Shown here piece after piece: positions 29,001 through 43,861 of a stretch of 64,000 nucleotides of DNA. The DNA is from Whitmania pigra (taxonomy: Eukaryota; Annelida; Clitellata; Hirudinida; Haemopidae), in NCBI GenBank assembly GCA_021613335.1, contig JAJTWR010000332.1, positions 920,001-984,000 of the forward strand, read 5' to 3'. The position numbers and the translations under genes were made by a program. Under the pieces are notes generated by a model. That model was not told the DNA's origin. It was given only the letters and a program-made list of their open reading frames with translations, and made no database searches. The number at the start of each line of letters is the position of its first letter. Positions within the stretch are counted from its first letter, which is position 1.

Positions 29001-31750
29001 TATTAAAAAAAAAAACTGCCCAGTCTACAGGTTATAATAATTATTATTATATAATATTATATAATTATTATTATTATAAATAATATTATTATATAATATT
29101 TATATAAATAATTATTATTATTATATAAATAATAAAATTTATAATTATAAATAATATTATTATAATAATATTACTACTATAATAATTATTATATATTATT
29201 ATATATTAAATATTATTATTATAGTAGTAATATTACTACTATAATATTATTATATATTATTATATATTAAATATTATTATTATAGTAGTAATATTATTAT
29301 AATAATTATTATAAATAAATATAATAAATAAATTATTATAATTATATTATATAATATTATTTATAACAATAATAATTATTATTATAATATATAAATTATT
29401 ATAATATATAAATTATAATAATAATAATTTTATATTTATCATCATAAGTTAAAAGATATTTTATAAAGTTCACCGCTGATTGATCATGCTGAATAATAAT
29501 AATAACAATAACAATAATAATAATAATAATAATAACAATATATAAATTATAATAATAATTATAACTTTTGATAATAAATATAACTTATGATGATAAATAT
29601 AACTTTTGATGATAAATATAACTTATGATTATAAATATAACTTTTGATTATAAATGTAACTTTTGATTATAAATGTAACTTTTGATAATAAATATAACTT
29701 ATGATGATAAATATAACTTTTGATAATAAATGTAACTTTTGATAATAAATATAACTTTTGATAATAAATATAACTTTTGATAATAAATATAACAAATAAA
29801 AAAATTATATAGTAAATATATAATTAAATTATAAATAAATAATTTATAATATAATAATAATATTATAATATAATAGTATATAATAGGATATAATAATAAT
29901 AATAAATTATTATAGAATTATTATAATAATAATAATAAATATTCCAGTTGTTCTCAACATCTACACTCAAAATAATTGCTTATTAATAGTGAATGACTTT
30001 TTATCAGTGTACCGATGACTTCATAATTTTCAAGCTCATTTGATGTTATTTAACAGAAATTGTAGCAATTGTTAGCCACACGAAGTAAGCTTAAGCGGAA
30101 CTGAAATGAATTAAGAATTAATTAAGATAGATTTTATGCTTAAACATGTGATCCACTCTTTCATTGTTGATGGAGAAACAAAGTAAAGAGTAGTAAAAAG
30201 AATTAATTATTAAAATTATTAAATTATTAAAATTAAAGCAGAAGTTATTCTTCATTATTTTGCTTTGTTTTTAGGCACTGTGAGGAGTATTTCGTGGATG
30301 TCTGATTATAAAGGGTTATGTAAATTGATGAATTCATTCTCAAGTGCTTTTCTAAAAAACTAAAATCAAGTTTTTTTTCACATTGCATTTTGAAAATTTG
30401 AATTTTTGAATATAAATTAATAATAATTACAATATAATATTATATATTGTAATATTATAATATATATTATATATGTATATTATATATAAAAATATATTTT
30501 ATATGTATATATAGTATATTATGTATATATTATATAATATTATATATTGGATAAAATTCGATGATGTTGTACGTTCATATTCTAAAGATTTGTACATTCA
30601 ACGTCCAGTAATAGAATTCATGGCGACGTTTGTTGCTTCTGAAAATGCGGCTTATCAAATAGGAGAGATAATGGGAATTGAGAGGGTATTGCACAAAAGA
30701 TCATTGGTTGTGTGGGCGAAGCAGATAACACGATGTAGCATATGTTTGAATCAACAAATCAATAAATCTAACATCTCTCGTCCGTTCATACAGTCATCTC
30801 TGTCGTCGTCTACAACTATTTCCTTAATTTTAGTCGTAAATTATTCAACTTTGCAATTGTAATATCCTAAAATACCATAAGCAGAGCGAAATAATAGCAA
30901 AACGAAACACTGACAATATTGGAATTTTTTATAAATAACTTTTTATATCATCATATGTGCTACTGCAGTAATAATAATAATAATAATCAGCATCATCGTA
31001 ATAATGGAAAATAATATAATCAAACTTATCCAACCTTACTGCTGTTTCTACCGCCAAAATTGATTTCTCCAAAGGCGTCTGTGTCATCGATGCAAGTTTT
31101 TAGGGACCCTGGAATTGATGGAGTTGGTTGAATGCTTGAATATTCTTCTTCCCGCGCCTCGTCTGAATGGCTGTGTTCTGCTGCTCCACATTTGCAGATG
31201 GATCTTCAAGGAATCATTGCTCACTTATTTTCATACATTTTTTATGTTTATTTTAAAATAAAACATGAAATTATTCTGAGTTCGAACGCATATGTCGTCA
31301 TCACTTGAATTAGGAAGTGAATTAAGTCTCCAATTAATTGTAGATATTTAGCTTTACTTTATTTCTATCGGATTAAATGAATTTTGTTTAAAGAATCAAC
31401 AAACCCTGTAGAATCAGATGCTATGAAACGAGCACATTCGACTTTTTTGAAGTTATTCTTGATGAAATCCACCAATCTTCTCTGTTCGAAATGAGACAAA
31501 AGGCTTTTAACTTAAATCTAAAACAACATTATATTAAGCACATGCTTTTTACAAAACGAATATTGATTAGCAACAACAAATACGTTGAAACACGCGTCAA
31601 AAGCTTCCTAATTCTAAATTTTCTCGATTTTAAACTACTCACATCGACATGTTCTGGGATGGCTTCCTCAAAAACTCCCGCGGTCACAGAGGGGAGGGTG
31701 ATGCCGTGTCCCTCCTCTGAAAACAGTTGAAATATTCGTCTGTACGACAT
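16665..31750 (-). CDS. TRPM2-like: TRPM cation channel with C-terminal NUDT9-homology domain (TRPM2-like), about 35 exons
   Basis: Six-transmembrane, plasma-membrane, Ca2+-permeable channel family. TRPM2 is gated by ADP-ribose bound to its N-terminal region and NUDT9-H tail. About 35 short exons were modelled by hand, giving about 1,600 aa, near human TRPM2 (about 1,500). From the 5' end: TRPM N-terminal SLOG/MHR region (31203 to 23154), pre-S1 and S1-S6 (22635 to 20263), TRP helix (20117-20048), coiled-coil region (19377-18310) and NUDT9-H (18223-16665). Nearly all junctions are GT-AG with matching phases. Two are uncertain. The proposed first exon (31643-31750, ATG at 31750) ends in phase 0 but the next (31405-31503) needs phase 2. 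The join between 25262 and 24833 has alternative sites. Introns carry SINEs, microsatellites and a 1-kb AT-rich block. The TRPM family is certain; the TRPM2 orthology call rests on the tail. Confidence 0.93.
17545..17690 (+). mobile_element. tRNA-derived SINE-like element, copy A
   Basis: GCAGGTTTGCCGAATGGGTA resembles a tRNA A box, and GAGTTTGCAACCCAG is in a B-box-like position about 70 bp on. The copy ends GGGGCGCTATATAAATGGT. It aligns block by block with 27930-28080. It sits in a TRPM intron, antisense to the gene. Confidence 0.6.
19411..19494 (+). repeat. (GATGAT/ACGACG)n microsatellite in TRPM intron
   Basis: GATGATGATG, then ACGACGACTACGACGACG, then GATGACGATG passing into GATGAT units. 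Confidence 0.95.
20048..22635 (-). other. TRPM exon block 2: pre-S1, transmembrane core, pore and TRP helix
   Basis: Exons: 22534-22635, 22331-22444, 22043-22083 (start tentative), 21792-21909, 21578-21724, 21199-21462, 20844-21018, 20263-20503, 20048-20117. Pre-S1: HPACQNLLTNIW and LLALFLPICSPFLLRFR. S1-S2: MSFFAFLLLYGVILLTDFYP and MVLIAWISTFLLEEF. S3-S4: DPWNMADLVAILTFYLGLGL and ARIILAFNLMMFFLRVLHMF. S5: LFYFVIIIMVFISSYGI. The pore helix/filter reads WWSVYGEMNIDL. The outer pore is long and Cys-rich, and S6 reads WIVPILLAVYALITNVMMLN-LLIAMF. The TRP-helix exon reads VWKMQRYHLIQ. The YGE at the filter resembles TRPM1/3/6/7 rather than the FGQ of vertebrate TRPM2/TRPM8. Confidence 0.9.
22835..22985 (-). 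mobile_element. tRNA-derived SINE-like element, minus strand
   Basis: Read on the minus strand it begins GTTAGCTCAGAGGATC, an A-box-like TRGCTCAGNGG. It has GTTCGAAACT at B-box spacing and ends GCGCTTATGGCGCTATACAAAT. The tail matches the SINE tail at 12568, while the tRNA-like head differs from copy A, so it may be a different subfamily. It is sense to the TRPM gene, in an intron. Confidence 0.6.
23040..23108 (+). repeat. (GTC/ATC)n microsatellite in TRPM intron
   Basis: GTCGTCGTCGTCGTC passing into ATCATCATCAT with interruptions. Confidence 0.9.
25690..26080 (+). repeat. (TCA)n microsatellite with (ACC)n core in TRPM intron
   Basis: About 390 bp of TCA units with phase slips (TCTCATCA, CACATCATC, CAATCATC) and a pure ACC run of about 12 units at 25992-26028. 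It lies between the exons at 25565-25657 and 26209-26306, ending about 130 bp from the latter. The Ser/His/Ile/Pro frames across it are not genes. Confidence 0.97.
27930..28080 (+). mobile_element. tRNA-derived SINE-like element, copy B
   Basis: GTAGGTTGGTCGAATGGATT matches the head of copy A at 17545. CCTAACCCAG lies at the B-box-like position, and the tail has GGAGCACTATACAAATGGT followed by a second CGCTATATAAATTAAGTA. Located in a TRPM intron, antisense to the gene. Confidence 0.6.
28950..29940. repeat. 1-kb AT-only palindromic and minisatellite block in TRPM intron
   Basis: It begins with (AAT)n/(AAC)n and continues with interleaved ATTATTATA palindromes, including TAGTAGTAATATTACTACTA at about 29160-29290. 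It also contains a second copy (29466 onward) of the 28933-28984 sequence TTCACCACTGATTGATCATG. No coding content. Confidence 0.85.
29551..29793 (+). repeat. 19-bp minisatellite, about 13 copies
   Basis: The unit ATAACTTTTGATAATAAAT is tandemly repeated with alternation of TTTTGATAAT, TTATGATGAT and TTTTGATTAT variants. It sits inside the AT-rich TRPM intron block. Confidence 0.9.
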
Positions 31751-34700
31751 TCCCGCGCTAATAATAATCCGTTTCCAACGAGTCAAATAAGACGTTCAAA
31801 TCAAAGATTATTCGATTCAATAGTTTAAAATTTGTTTCATATTTCACATCGAAGAACTCTAGCGACGCGCTCCGAAACAAATCGCCTGCTTTTCGAACGT
31901 TCGCCAATTATTATTATTAACGCAGAGAGATAGTTGAACGGCGGACAATGGAAGGAATGTTTCAATGGAATGGTGTCAAAACTTTCGTATTTCACGATGT
32001 CAAAACGACGTACTCTTCTTCTTCTTCTTCGCGAGGGTAGCTCAAAAGAGCCACGCGTGCAGCCGTTTTTAAGAGACTAGTAGGCAGGTTGTTATTGCCA
32101 TCATCATCATCATCATTTTTTCTTTATGTTTCTGACAAGCCCGTAAAAGTTTGCTTCGGTTCTCTTCGTTTTGCGTGCGATTTTAGCAGTTTATGCTGAT
32201 GATGATCTCAATTGATTGTCCCATGCACATCTCCTACGAACGGCTTCTTAATGCATGTGCTTGCGTAAGTCCGTCTCAAATGAAGACGAAAGAATGGAAG
32301 ACAATTTGAACTTTTCATTCATCCACGTGTTTGTGCTTATTAAATTGTTAAATTATTAAATTATTAAATTATTAAATTGTTAAATTGTTAAATTATTAAA
32401 TTGTTAAATTGTTAAATTAATTGCAGGTTTGTAATTATTTTTATAATTATTTAATTATTTTATGTCATTTTTAGTGTGAACGATGATGATGATGATGATG
32501 AAGATGATGATGATACCAAAGCAGCAGTTGAAGCTCATAGCTTCTGATGACGTTGACGACGACGACGATGGAAAGAGAGATAATAAGGAGAGGATGCTCT
32601 TGTCATGTGGATTCAAGAGAACTGATCAGTTATAGTTCAGTTATTAATGAAAAATTAATTATTTAAAACTGTTGTATTCCAAATGTAATAATTTGCGAGC
32701 TTATGAATTTTCTGTGTCGTCGTAGTAAGAATGATCGATGAAAATATTTCAGTAATTAATGTTATCAAGTCATACTAAAATAACATTGCAATTGATTTTA
32801 ATTACTAATTATTAATTTCTTTTATTTACCAACTATTAATTGTTTTTAATTACTAATTATTAATTACTTTTAATTACTAATTATTAATTTCTTTTAAATA
32901 CCAATTATTAATTGCTTGATAACATCCAAGAATGACCGATTAGAGCCTAAACTCCAGCGACAAAATTCACACACGACGACCACGATGACGATGACGCCAA
33001 CCATGATGATGATGATTACGATGAAGCATTAGTAAGAAGAAAATATTTCTCTTACTTCTCTTGATGACAAACATCTCCATCTTCCTTTTAGATCTCTTCT
33101 TTGATAAACTCATCCTTCACTGCTTTAAATCTACGAATGCATACTCAACTGAAAATCAAATAACGACAAAAACAACAACAACAACGAATCGACAACAAGT
33201 ACTGCCCAACGACGCCAAGTCCATCGTCAGACTCGAACATCGATGAAGTGTGTTATGCTGGCACTGAGTGACCACAACACTGACACATTCACCAACACAC
33301 TGAATCACTTCAGATGACTCATCGATGTTTAAGTTCTATTTAACGAGGAGGTAAAATAAAAAAAAATATTACATGATATTCAACCAATATTATGACACGG
33401 TGTCCAAAAATAATTAACAATCCAAATGTTCGATAATCGGTGCTAATGATACCGTAATATATTTTATTTCATTTTATAATTATAACTGGTTTTTATTTAA
33501 GTTTAAAAATATCTTAGATAAAATTCCAGTGGTGCGCATTAAAATCAAACATTGGAAGATCAGCTTGGATGAGCAGTCTGCAGCAGCAACAGAAACTTGA
33601 GGATGCATTTCAGGTGATATTTGCACCAACGAGATGTCAATATCACTAAATAATTTAATATAATTCATGTTTCAATCATAATAATAGATCACATCGATCA
33701 TATGTGAGTATATTCATTATTACTTATTAATGTGCATTGGTCATTTTATTTACTCATCATCATTATCGTCATTGTCGTCATTTTCACCAAACACTAACTC
33801 GGACACAAAAAAGTTGATTATAAGTTTGTTAATATAATTTGCTATTAATGACGATACAGGCACAATTGTTCATTGGTGCCATGTTAAGTGTCATTAGAAT
33901 ATGTTCGTTAAGTTCATCTCTAAGTTCACTCAATTGATCCTGTTCAAACACTTTCAAAAGTTCAACATGCATTGGATGTCATTTATTCGCCATCTTTTAA
34001 TGCTCAGTCCGTTCATCTCATTCATTCACCACTCCTTCAATCAGTCAGTCCTTTCCACCAATAGATTTCAAAGGCCTCGGTAGGTTTATTTCCAAACATT
34101 TTCTTCAAACCGATTAAACGTTCATCTCGTAAATGTAGTGTTATTAAGAGGTAATACTTAACTAAAATAATATGTCGTTTACTTTTTTAGTCTATTAATT
34201 GGCGTTAATTAACACAATTCGCTAATTCTGTTTCGGTATCTTATTATTAAAAACCAGGCATTATATTATAGTTATTATTCTGAAACAAAACTTTATAACA
34301 AAGCTACGCTTTATATATATATAACTCGCCATATATGTTCGGTGAACGGTTGGGATTTATTATGAACGTAATTGTGAAAACTCTGACGATGACGAGGACA
34401 ATTTAAAATAACTTGAATTACTGAACATTATAACTTACAGAATATTATAATTTTCACTGTTGTTGAATTTCTTTAAAATGCATCTACTCAAACGTCTGTA
34501 AGTGCTTTCAGCTACGATGATTCAGCGTGATGAATGACATCAAATAATTCACATCATGACTCACAACAGGGTGAATTATGAACTATCACACTGTGAATTA
34601 TGCAGGAAGCCATAAAACATTAACAATGCCATTGACAAGAAATTGAAATAGTTTAAAAATAAATGTAATAAGCTCAGCTGGCGTCCTGAAGTTTTGATTA

Positions 34701-35185
34701 TTTTTATTAGACTTTAAAATGCCATTAGTCATCGTGGGCGTAGTGAACAATGTCTCACTGTCAAAGCCAATATTTACCGAAGTGATCTCTCCTTCATCAA
34801 TAATTTCATTCAATACTACTGGTAACTATTACTATTACTACTGGTAATTATTACTGTTATTACTGGTAACTATTACTATTACCAATACTATTAGAACTGG
34901 TATCACCTGTCGTTACGAATGGACCATAATTGACGAATTCACAGCTACATTTCAAACCAAGACCACAGTTCCCATGTCAAACTGAAACACGATCTTGCGA
35001 GACGATAACGATATTAATTCATTTTATTTGTAAATATTTGTATTTGAAGTAATAATAGAATAACATGCAAAGTAATATTTTGACTTGGACTTCAATTTGT
35101 TTGGTAATCAAATGCCGACGATTGATTATTAATCGAGTGATTGGTATTTTAGTGATTTTGTTTCAAAAATCAGATCAATTGAAAC
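31751..35185. other. intergenic region between TRPM and RIOX1 (part 1)
   Basis: No supported exon. It includes the likely TRPM promoter side just above 31750, a TAAATTATTAAATTGT tandem at 32338-32420, ATGATG patches at 32483-32520 and 33001-33030, and a repeat at 32798-32915. Short frames at 33061-33246, 33480-33668 and 34598-34813 are not recognised. Confidence 0.45.
32798..32915 (+). repeat. approx. 28-bp AT-rich tandem repeat, 4 copies
   Basis: Four copies of TTTTAATTACTAATTATTAA with variable linkers (TTTCTTTTATTTACC and TTACTTTTAATTAC types). Confidence 0.8.
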
Positions 35186-35341
35186 TAGTGGTGAATTTAG
35201 AGGGGCACAAATGCTAATATTTTTGACCAAAGCTGTAAATTAATGAAATAAAGTATGTTCATAAGAGATTTAAATTTGTGTTTTTAGTTTTTGAAAATCA
35301 TGGGGTGCCATCCCCGTCATGCCACCTTAAATCCGCCACTG
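35186..35341. mobile_element. hAT MITE (156 bp) with perfect 8-bp target duplication
   Basis: The left end TAGTGGTGAATTTAGAGGGG and the right end read inward, CAGTGGCGGATTTAAGGTGG, form inverted repeats of the CAGTGGCGGAT hAT type. It is flanked by ATTGAAAC at 35178-35185 and 35342-35349, an exact 8-bp duplication. No open frame. Confidence 0.9.
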
Positions 35342-35349
35342 ATTGAAAC

Positions 35350-37382
35350 TATCGACCCTGAACTAAGACTAATGCACGAATTGTGAGAATTAACGACTAA
35401 TGTTGAGAGGCTCATTATTGTTATTATTATTATTATTATTCATTTCACAAACAATCTTTTATATAATTTTAAGATCGTACATTGAAGCTTCAAAGCATTT
35501 CAAACTTCACCACGAATCCACTGAAAATAAATGCTTCAACTTCAAGTGCACACCTCGAAGTTGTAAAAAAGTTCACAAAATATTTTTTAAAAAATGAGAA
35601 TATCAACTAACCGCATCTGTGACAAATATCGGAGTTATCGATAAAATATCCGATAGAATATTGATCGATTAAAAACAAAATATTAATCCCACAAGTCCGA
35701 CAATCCTACTCCGTGATTAAAATGGCTCAGAATATTGAAGAAACGATCAGAATTACTTGTCAATTATAAGCTGCAGTCTAACAATGGAACGTTGTATGAA
35801 GGGGACAAGAAAAATAATAACAGTTACTATGAATACTAATGAGAATAATGTTTTAAAGCAAATCCAAATAATAAATATTCATAGACCTAATTAGCAATTC
35901 AATTAAACCTACGTGAAAACTTTCTCGGGCGCTCGGTTTTAAAATGATTTTCATAGAAATAATATGTTTTAAAATATAATTATGTTATGTTAAATAGTCT
36001 CTTTCCTACCTTCTACAAATGATTTAAACATTTTTCGCATTAAGCCTCAGTGTGTTTCCCTCACGAAAATTACAATCTCATGCAAACAAGTTCTTTCTCG
36101 GCTCCGTAGAAAATAAAATCGTAAGCCTGCGGGGCTGACGCGTCCTTGAATTCACGTTACTCTTTGTAGGTGGCAATGCATCATGTGTTCATCTCGTGGG
36201 AATCCCCATTCAAGTCTCATAATATATAATATAATAAACATATATAATAATAAACACTGACCCCTCAACTTGCGAATATATTTTGGATTATATTTCACTT
36301 CAATATGAGTAGACTTCAGTTACAGGGCAGACAGGAGGGCCTTATTTTATCTGATTAATCTGATTCATTAGCCATCCACGTAAGTATGGAATTTAAATGT
36401 CATTAAAAACAAATAAAATTAAAATAAAGGTTCGCCTGCAAAACATCAACATCTTACAAAGCTGCGGACATCACATGCTATAGAATATTAGTATTTATTT
36501 ATTGGCTTCAAACAGGCAAAATTTAAATCAGGGACTTTAAAATAATTCCAAAGTCAGGATAACCGAAGCCAAATTTTAAACTTTTCCGTTTTTGAGGTTT
36601 TACCAAACCAGATTTGATATCTTTAAGTTGAAACGCATAACACTGTCGAATTGTTTTTTACTACTACAGTTCGCCACCCTTATTATTGTTTTAATTATTA
36701 AACTTAAAATACTTGCATCTTGAACAGCCAGTAGATGACCCCCTCATATTCCCCACATGCAGATGTCGGCTAACCTGGTGCAGCTCTCATTCGCCTCAAT
36801 TACTTGCTCACGTTAGGTCGTATCACTATTAACCATCAGACACCCCAAATACCCTTCAAAAACCACGCAATGAAGAAACACTCAATAAGAAACAATTTTC
36901 TCTAAACCTAAATCGCAGGCAATTATCAAAGAACATTAACATAACAACACTAACATGGCAACCATATTAACATACGCTAAAAACAACTTTCTAAAAATAA
37001 CATTCAGGAATTTTCTGGGGCAGTCTGCGATCGCACGCCAGATAGGACATCACTGACAAAACACGGGATGCCGCATTTTGGCGAATTAAGAAGAAATTAA
37101 ATTAAAAATTGCCAAACAAATGAAAAGAGCTTCAAACCAACTGCCCACAGTTTTTGTAAGCAAAAAATTAGTAATAACGTTTTAAGCTCACTATGCACAT
37201 AAAGTCAGATTTCTACAAAACTTTCAATGAACATTAACAAAAGACAAAATAACCACAAATAATGACAAAGCTATGATGAAGTCATACCAATAACAATGAT
37301 CAACTCAACATATTAGTCTTAAGCTATGGGAACATAATTAAGTTTTGTAAATTAACCACCATCACCATCATTGTGGTTGACA
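35350..37382. other. intergenic region between TRPM and RIOX1 (part 2)
   Basis: AT-rich. Nothing with a domain or convincing exon structure was found on either strand. Confidence 0.45.
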
Positions 37383-41371
<3,989 letters not shown>

Positions 41372-41756
41372 GATTAAGAATTATTCTGTTTAAGTAAATT
41401 CCTGACAATTGCAATTAGACGAGAACGATATGATAAAACCGGCAGCTGTCGAAACATGCGCCAATTAATGAGATGTTATCGCCTATTGAAAATTGAATAC
41501 ATTTAATAATTTTAATTTAAGAGTTATTTTTGATCAATTTTCGGAAGTTGTCAAATTGAGACCAAATTAAAAATTCTTTGGTGTTTAATTTTGAGTTTTA
41601 CAAGCGGCTTGTTTTCAACGATAGCTCTGATTGTTGTGCACGATTTGGAAAATATCAAGCATGTACCAGGTATTGCAACACTGATGACATCTCGCCTAGC
41701 ATAGAAATTATATTGAATTATTTGATCATCGTGCCATTTTCACTTTATTAACGTAG
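41372..41756. promoter_or_regulatory. shared divergent promoter, RIOX1 (-) / zinc-finger gene (+)
   Basis: Only 385 bp separate the two start codons, which face away from each other, so both 5' UTRs and core promoters must fit here or overlap. No clear TATA box is required or seen in either direction. Transcription start sites are unknown. Confidence 0.6.
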
Positions 41757-43181
41757 ATGGAAGAGATGCCCAACGAAGAACTCGATGACAACGAATACAT
41801 GACAAAAAACTTGATAGAGACTGTCACGTTGCTATGTAGAAATAATCTTAAGTACAACTTCGAGCTGAAGATTCAGGGGTTATTGGCAATTACCACTGAC
41901 AACCAAAATGTCATAGTAGTTCAAATAAATGAGGCATTGCCTAAGAAGGGCTCGTCAGTAACTGGTCATCATATGGGGGCTGGAAACAACATGATGGACT
42001 GCAACCTTTCTCCTCCACAAACCAGGGGATTAGGCGGTAATGTTCCTAACATCAGTGGCATGGCTAGGGGAATGCCCAGAGCTGCGCTTGGTAGAGGAAG
42101 GCTGGTGAGGCGAGGAACTTTGGGAAACAGCCAGAGGATGAAAGCTCCAGCTGTTGTCCAGAACCAGATGGCTGCTAGAGCTAGAATCCGACAGCAGTTG
42201 CAGTTTACTACGCCTCAGAAGAGACCGCCACCTTCCATGATGAGATCACCGGGTAGTGCGCCCGTCAGGGCACCAAGACCTCAGCCATCACCGCATCATC
42301 AAGTTGAGGATGGCGTTGGAGTAATGGTTCCGTACGAGGCTCCACCTGCTAGACGGACCCCGGTCAGAAGACCTCAGGCTGTCCGACCTAAAGTCGAATT
42401 GGTGGAAGGCGATGAGGCATATTCGACACCAAAGCGACCGATAAAAAGAGAAGCCTCTAACTGTCAGCAGTCGTCGGAAGTTTGCGTACTGTCCGACGAA
42501 GAAGAATTCAACCCTCCAACTCTGAAGGCAGAGGTTGACCAAAGTCCTTTGAGAAAGAGGCACATGCCTGTACTGTCTTGTGAAGTAGATGGAGAGGGTT
42601 CAGCCATAATCCAAGATTCTCCAGGTGAAGTTTCAGGAACTGAAAAGGTGACTAGCAAATTGTGGTGAACAATGGTGATTACATAATAATATTTTAAGCG
42701 TAATTGTATTGCCATTTTGTCATTACCCATATCACCAGTAATGATTGACATAATAGTTGTATTTCTTCCAGGCAGTTGGATCACAGCGCATCCAGGTCAA
42801 GTCGGAGTCTGTGCCTTCGGTAGAGGTCGAAACTATGGTTGGATGTTGTACCTTCTACTTTAAACTGACTTTATACCTTATTCAATTTGTTTGTTGTTTG
42901 ATACTTTGCATTTCTCAAAGAAGGAGGAGCTTGAGTGGCCAGCTAGTGGACAGTGGCAAGAGTCTTCGAGCCAACAGCATTGTTGCAGCCAGTGCGGTTC
43001 TGTCTTCCACAACATGCGTGGATTAAGGCAGCACATGAGGAACGCTCATCCGGGCGGGACGTCCGACACTGCAAAGGTCTTGATCGTTGGAAGTGTCGTA
43101 TCGTCTCCTGCGTCTTCAACGAGCATCATGCATTCCAGCACCAATCAGAGGTGCGAGGAAGACCTAGGGGAAGTCATATAA
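41757..43181 (+). CDS. C2H2 zinc-finger nuclear protein (unidentified family)
   Basis: Exons 41757-42647, 42772-42837 and 42921-43181, all GT-AG and phase 0, give about 405 aa from ATG at 41757. The N-terminal 60 residues look folded (NLKYNFELKIQGLLAITTDN, then VIVVQINEAL). The middle is Arg/Pro/Gln-rich and disordered (RGMPRAALGRGRLVRRGTLG). VCVLSDEEE is a textbook SUMO-interacting motif, and IKREA and VKSE fit sumoylation sites. Exon 3 has one C2H2 finger: CCSQCGSVFHNMRGLRQHMR, then NAH. Just after it another frame reads WKCRIVSCVFNEHHAFQHQS and VRGRPRG, resembling a second finger plus AT-hook, so the true 3' end may involve a frameshift or a missed splice. Likely a DNA-binding regulator; family unknown. 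It shares a promoter region with RIOX1. Confidence 0.75.
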
Positions 43182-43686
43182 TGACATCATGGCATGTTAT
43201 GGTGCCACCAGATTTTATTCAGTGTACTGAGTGTCTACTGAGTAAGGGACAGGGCTGCCAATCTGAGCCACCAAATTCACTTTTAATGTTTCCAGTACAT
43301 TCAAACATTTGGCAGTGTTTGAGCTGTTCCACGATTTTAACTGAACAGTCATCATTTTAAGGTAAATTTTTATACTTTGTCTCATTCAAAATTTGATGTG
43401 GTGTTACATAAAAATCAAATGGTTTCTGGGATGTATGTATGTTCACATAGTGGCCACAGAGTTTTTGTGGAATACCAGGAAGATCAGACCAGTAAAACGT
43501 CTGCTTCAAAATTGCATTAATTCTAAAGCTTCCTGAAATTCATTCATTTTGCCAGCTTCCATAGGGACTATGTTGTACCTGCTTGTATGTTTGTGAATTT
43601 GCATATAAATTAGTGAGTGATGGATTGACATTACTCTCAAAACATATGCTTCAAGGCTTAAACTTTTTTGCATTTGTGTTACACTA

Positions 43687-43692
43687 AATAAA
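43687..43692 (+). terminator. AATAAA polyadenylation signal of the zinc-finger gene
   Basis: It lies about 500 bp after the predicted stop, just before the convergent gene that ends at 43862. Confidence 0.45.
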
Positions 43693-43861
43693 GCTTTGTA
43701 ACTCTTCAGTTTTCTGTCACATTCCCATGTAATAAATTAGTTTATAGGACTTAGCAGCCTTACAAATATCCCAGAGTTAAACTTGAATGGCATCTCTTAT
43801 TCACATTTATAAGAAAGCACAATAAGCAGGATTAAAGTCAACAAGCAGTCTCTCTGTACAA

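Larger units (their letters stand above)
23154..31203 (-). other. TRPM exon block 1: N-terminal SLOG/MHR region
   Basis: Exons, 5' to 3': 31035-31203, 28737-28917, 28203-28556, 26606-26721, 26209-26306, 25565-25657, about 25149-25262, 24833-24933, 24537-24671, 24266-24310, 23950-24190, 23715-23824, 23482-23582, 23154-23277. Landmarks are SICKCGAAEHSH, then DAFGEINFGG, then PNLLISVTGGAQNFTMKPRL. Next come AWIVTGGMNAGVMKHVGEAV (nucleotide-binding-like SLOG core), NHTHFILADDGTSGMYGMEI, PVVCVVLEGGPNTIETV and GSGRAADILAHAY. After these are KLALAWNRADVAREQIF and FIWCVLVHLKEMSLVFWDIG. These are hallmark TRPM homology-region motifs. In vertebrate TRPM2 this region also binds ADP-ribose. Confidence 0.9.

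Noticed and set aside
30521..30862. 113-codon plus-strand frame
   Set aside because: Lies antisense within a TRPM intron (28918-31034), with no recognised domain.
31643..31750. Certainty about the TRPM first exon
   Set aside because: The ATG frame with a GTGAGT donor is attractive, but its phase-0 end does not match the phase needed at 31503, so it is kept only as a proposed start within the gene entry.
34598..34813. 71-codon minus-strand frame
   Set aside because: Not recognised; no exon context between TRPM and RIOX1.
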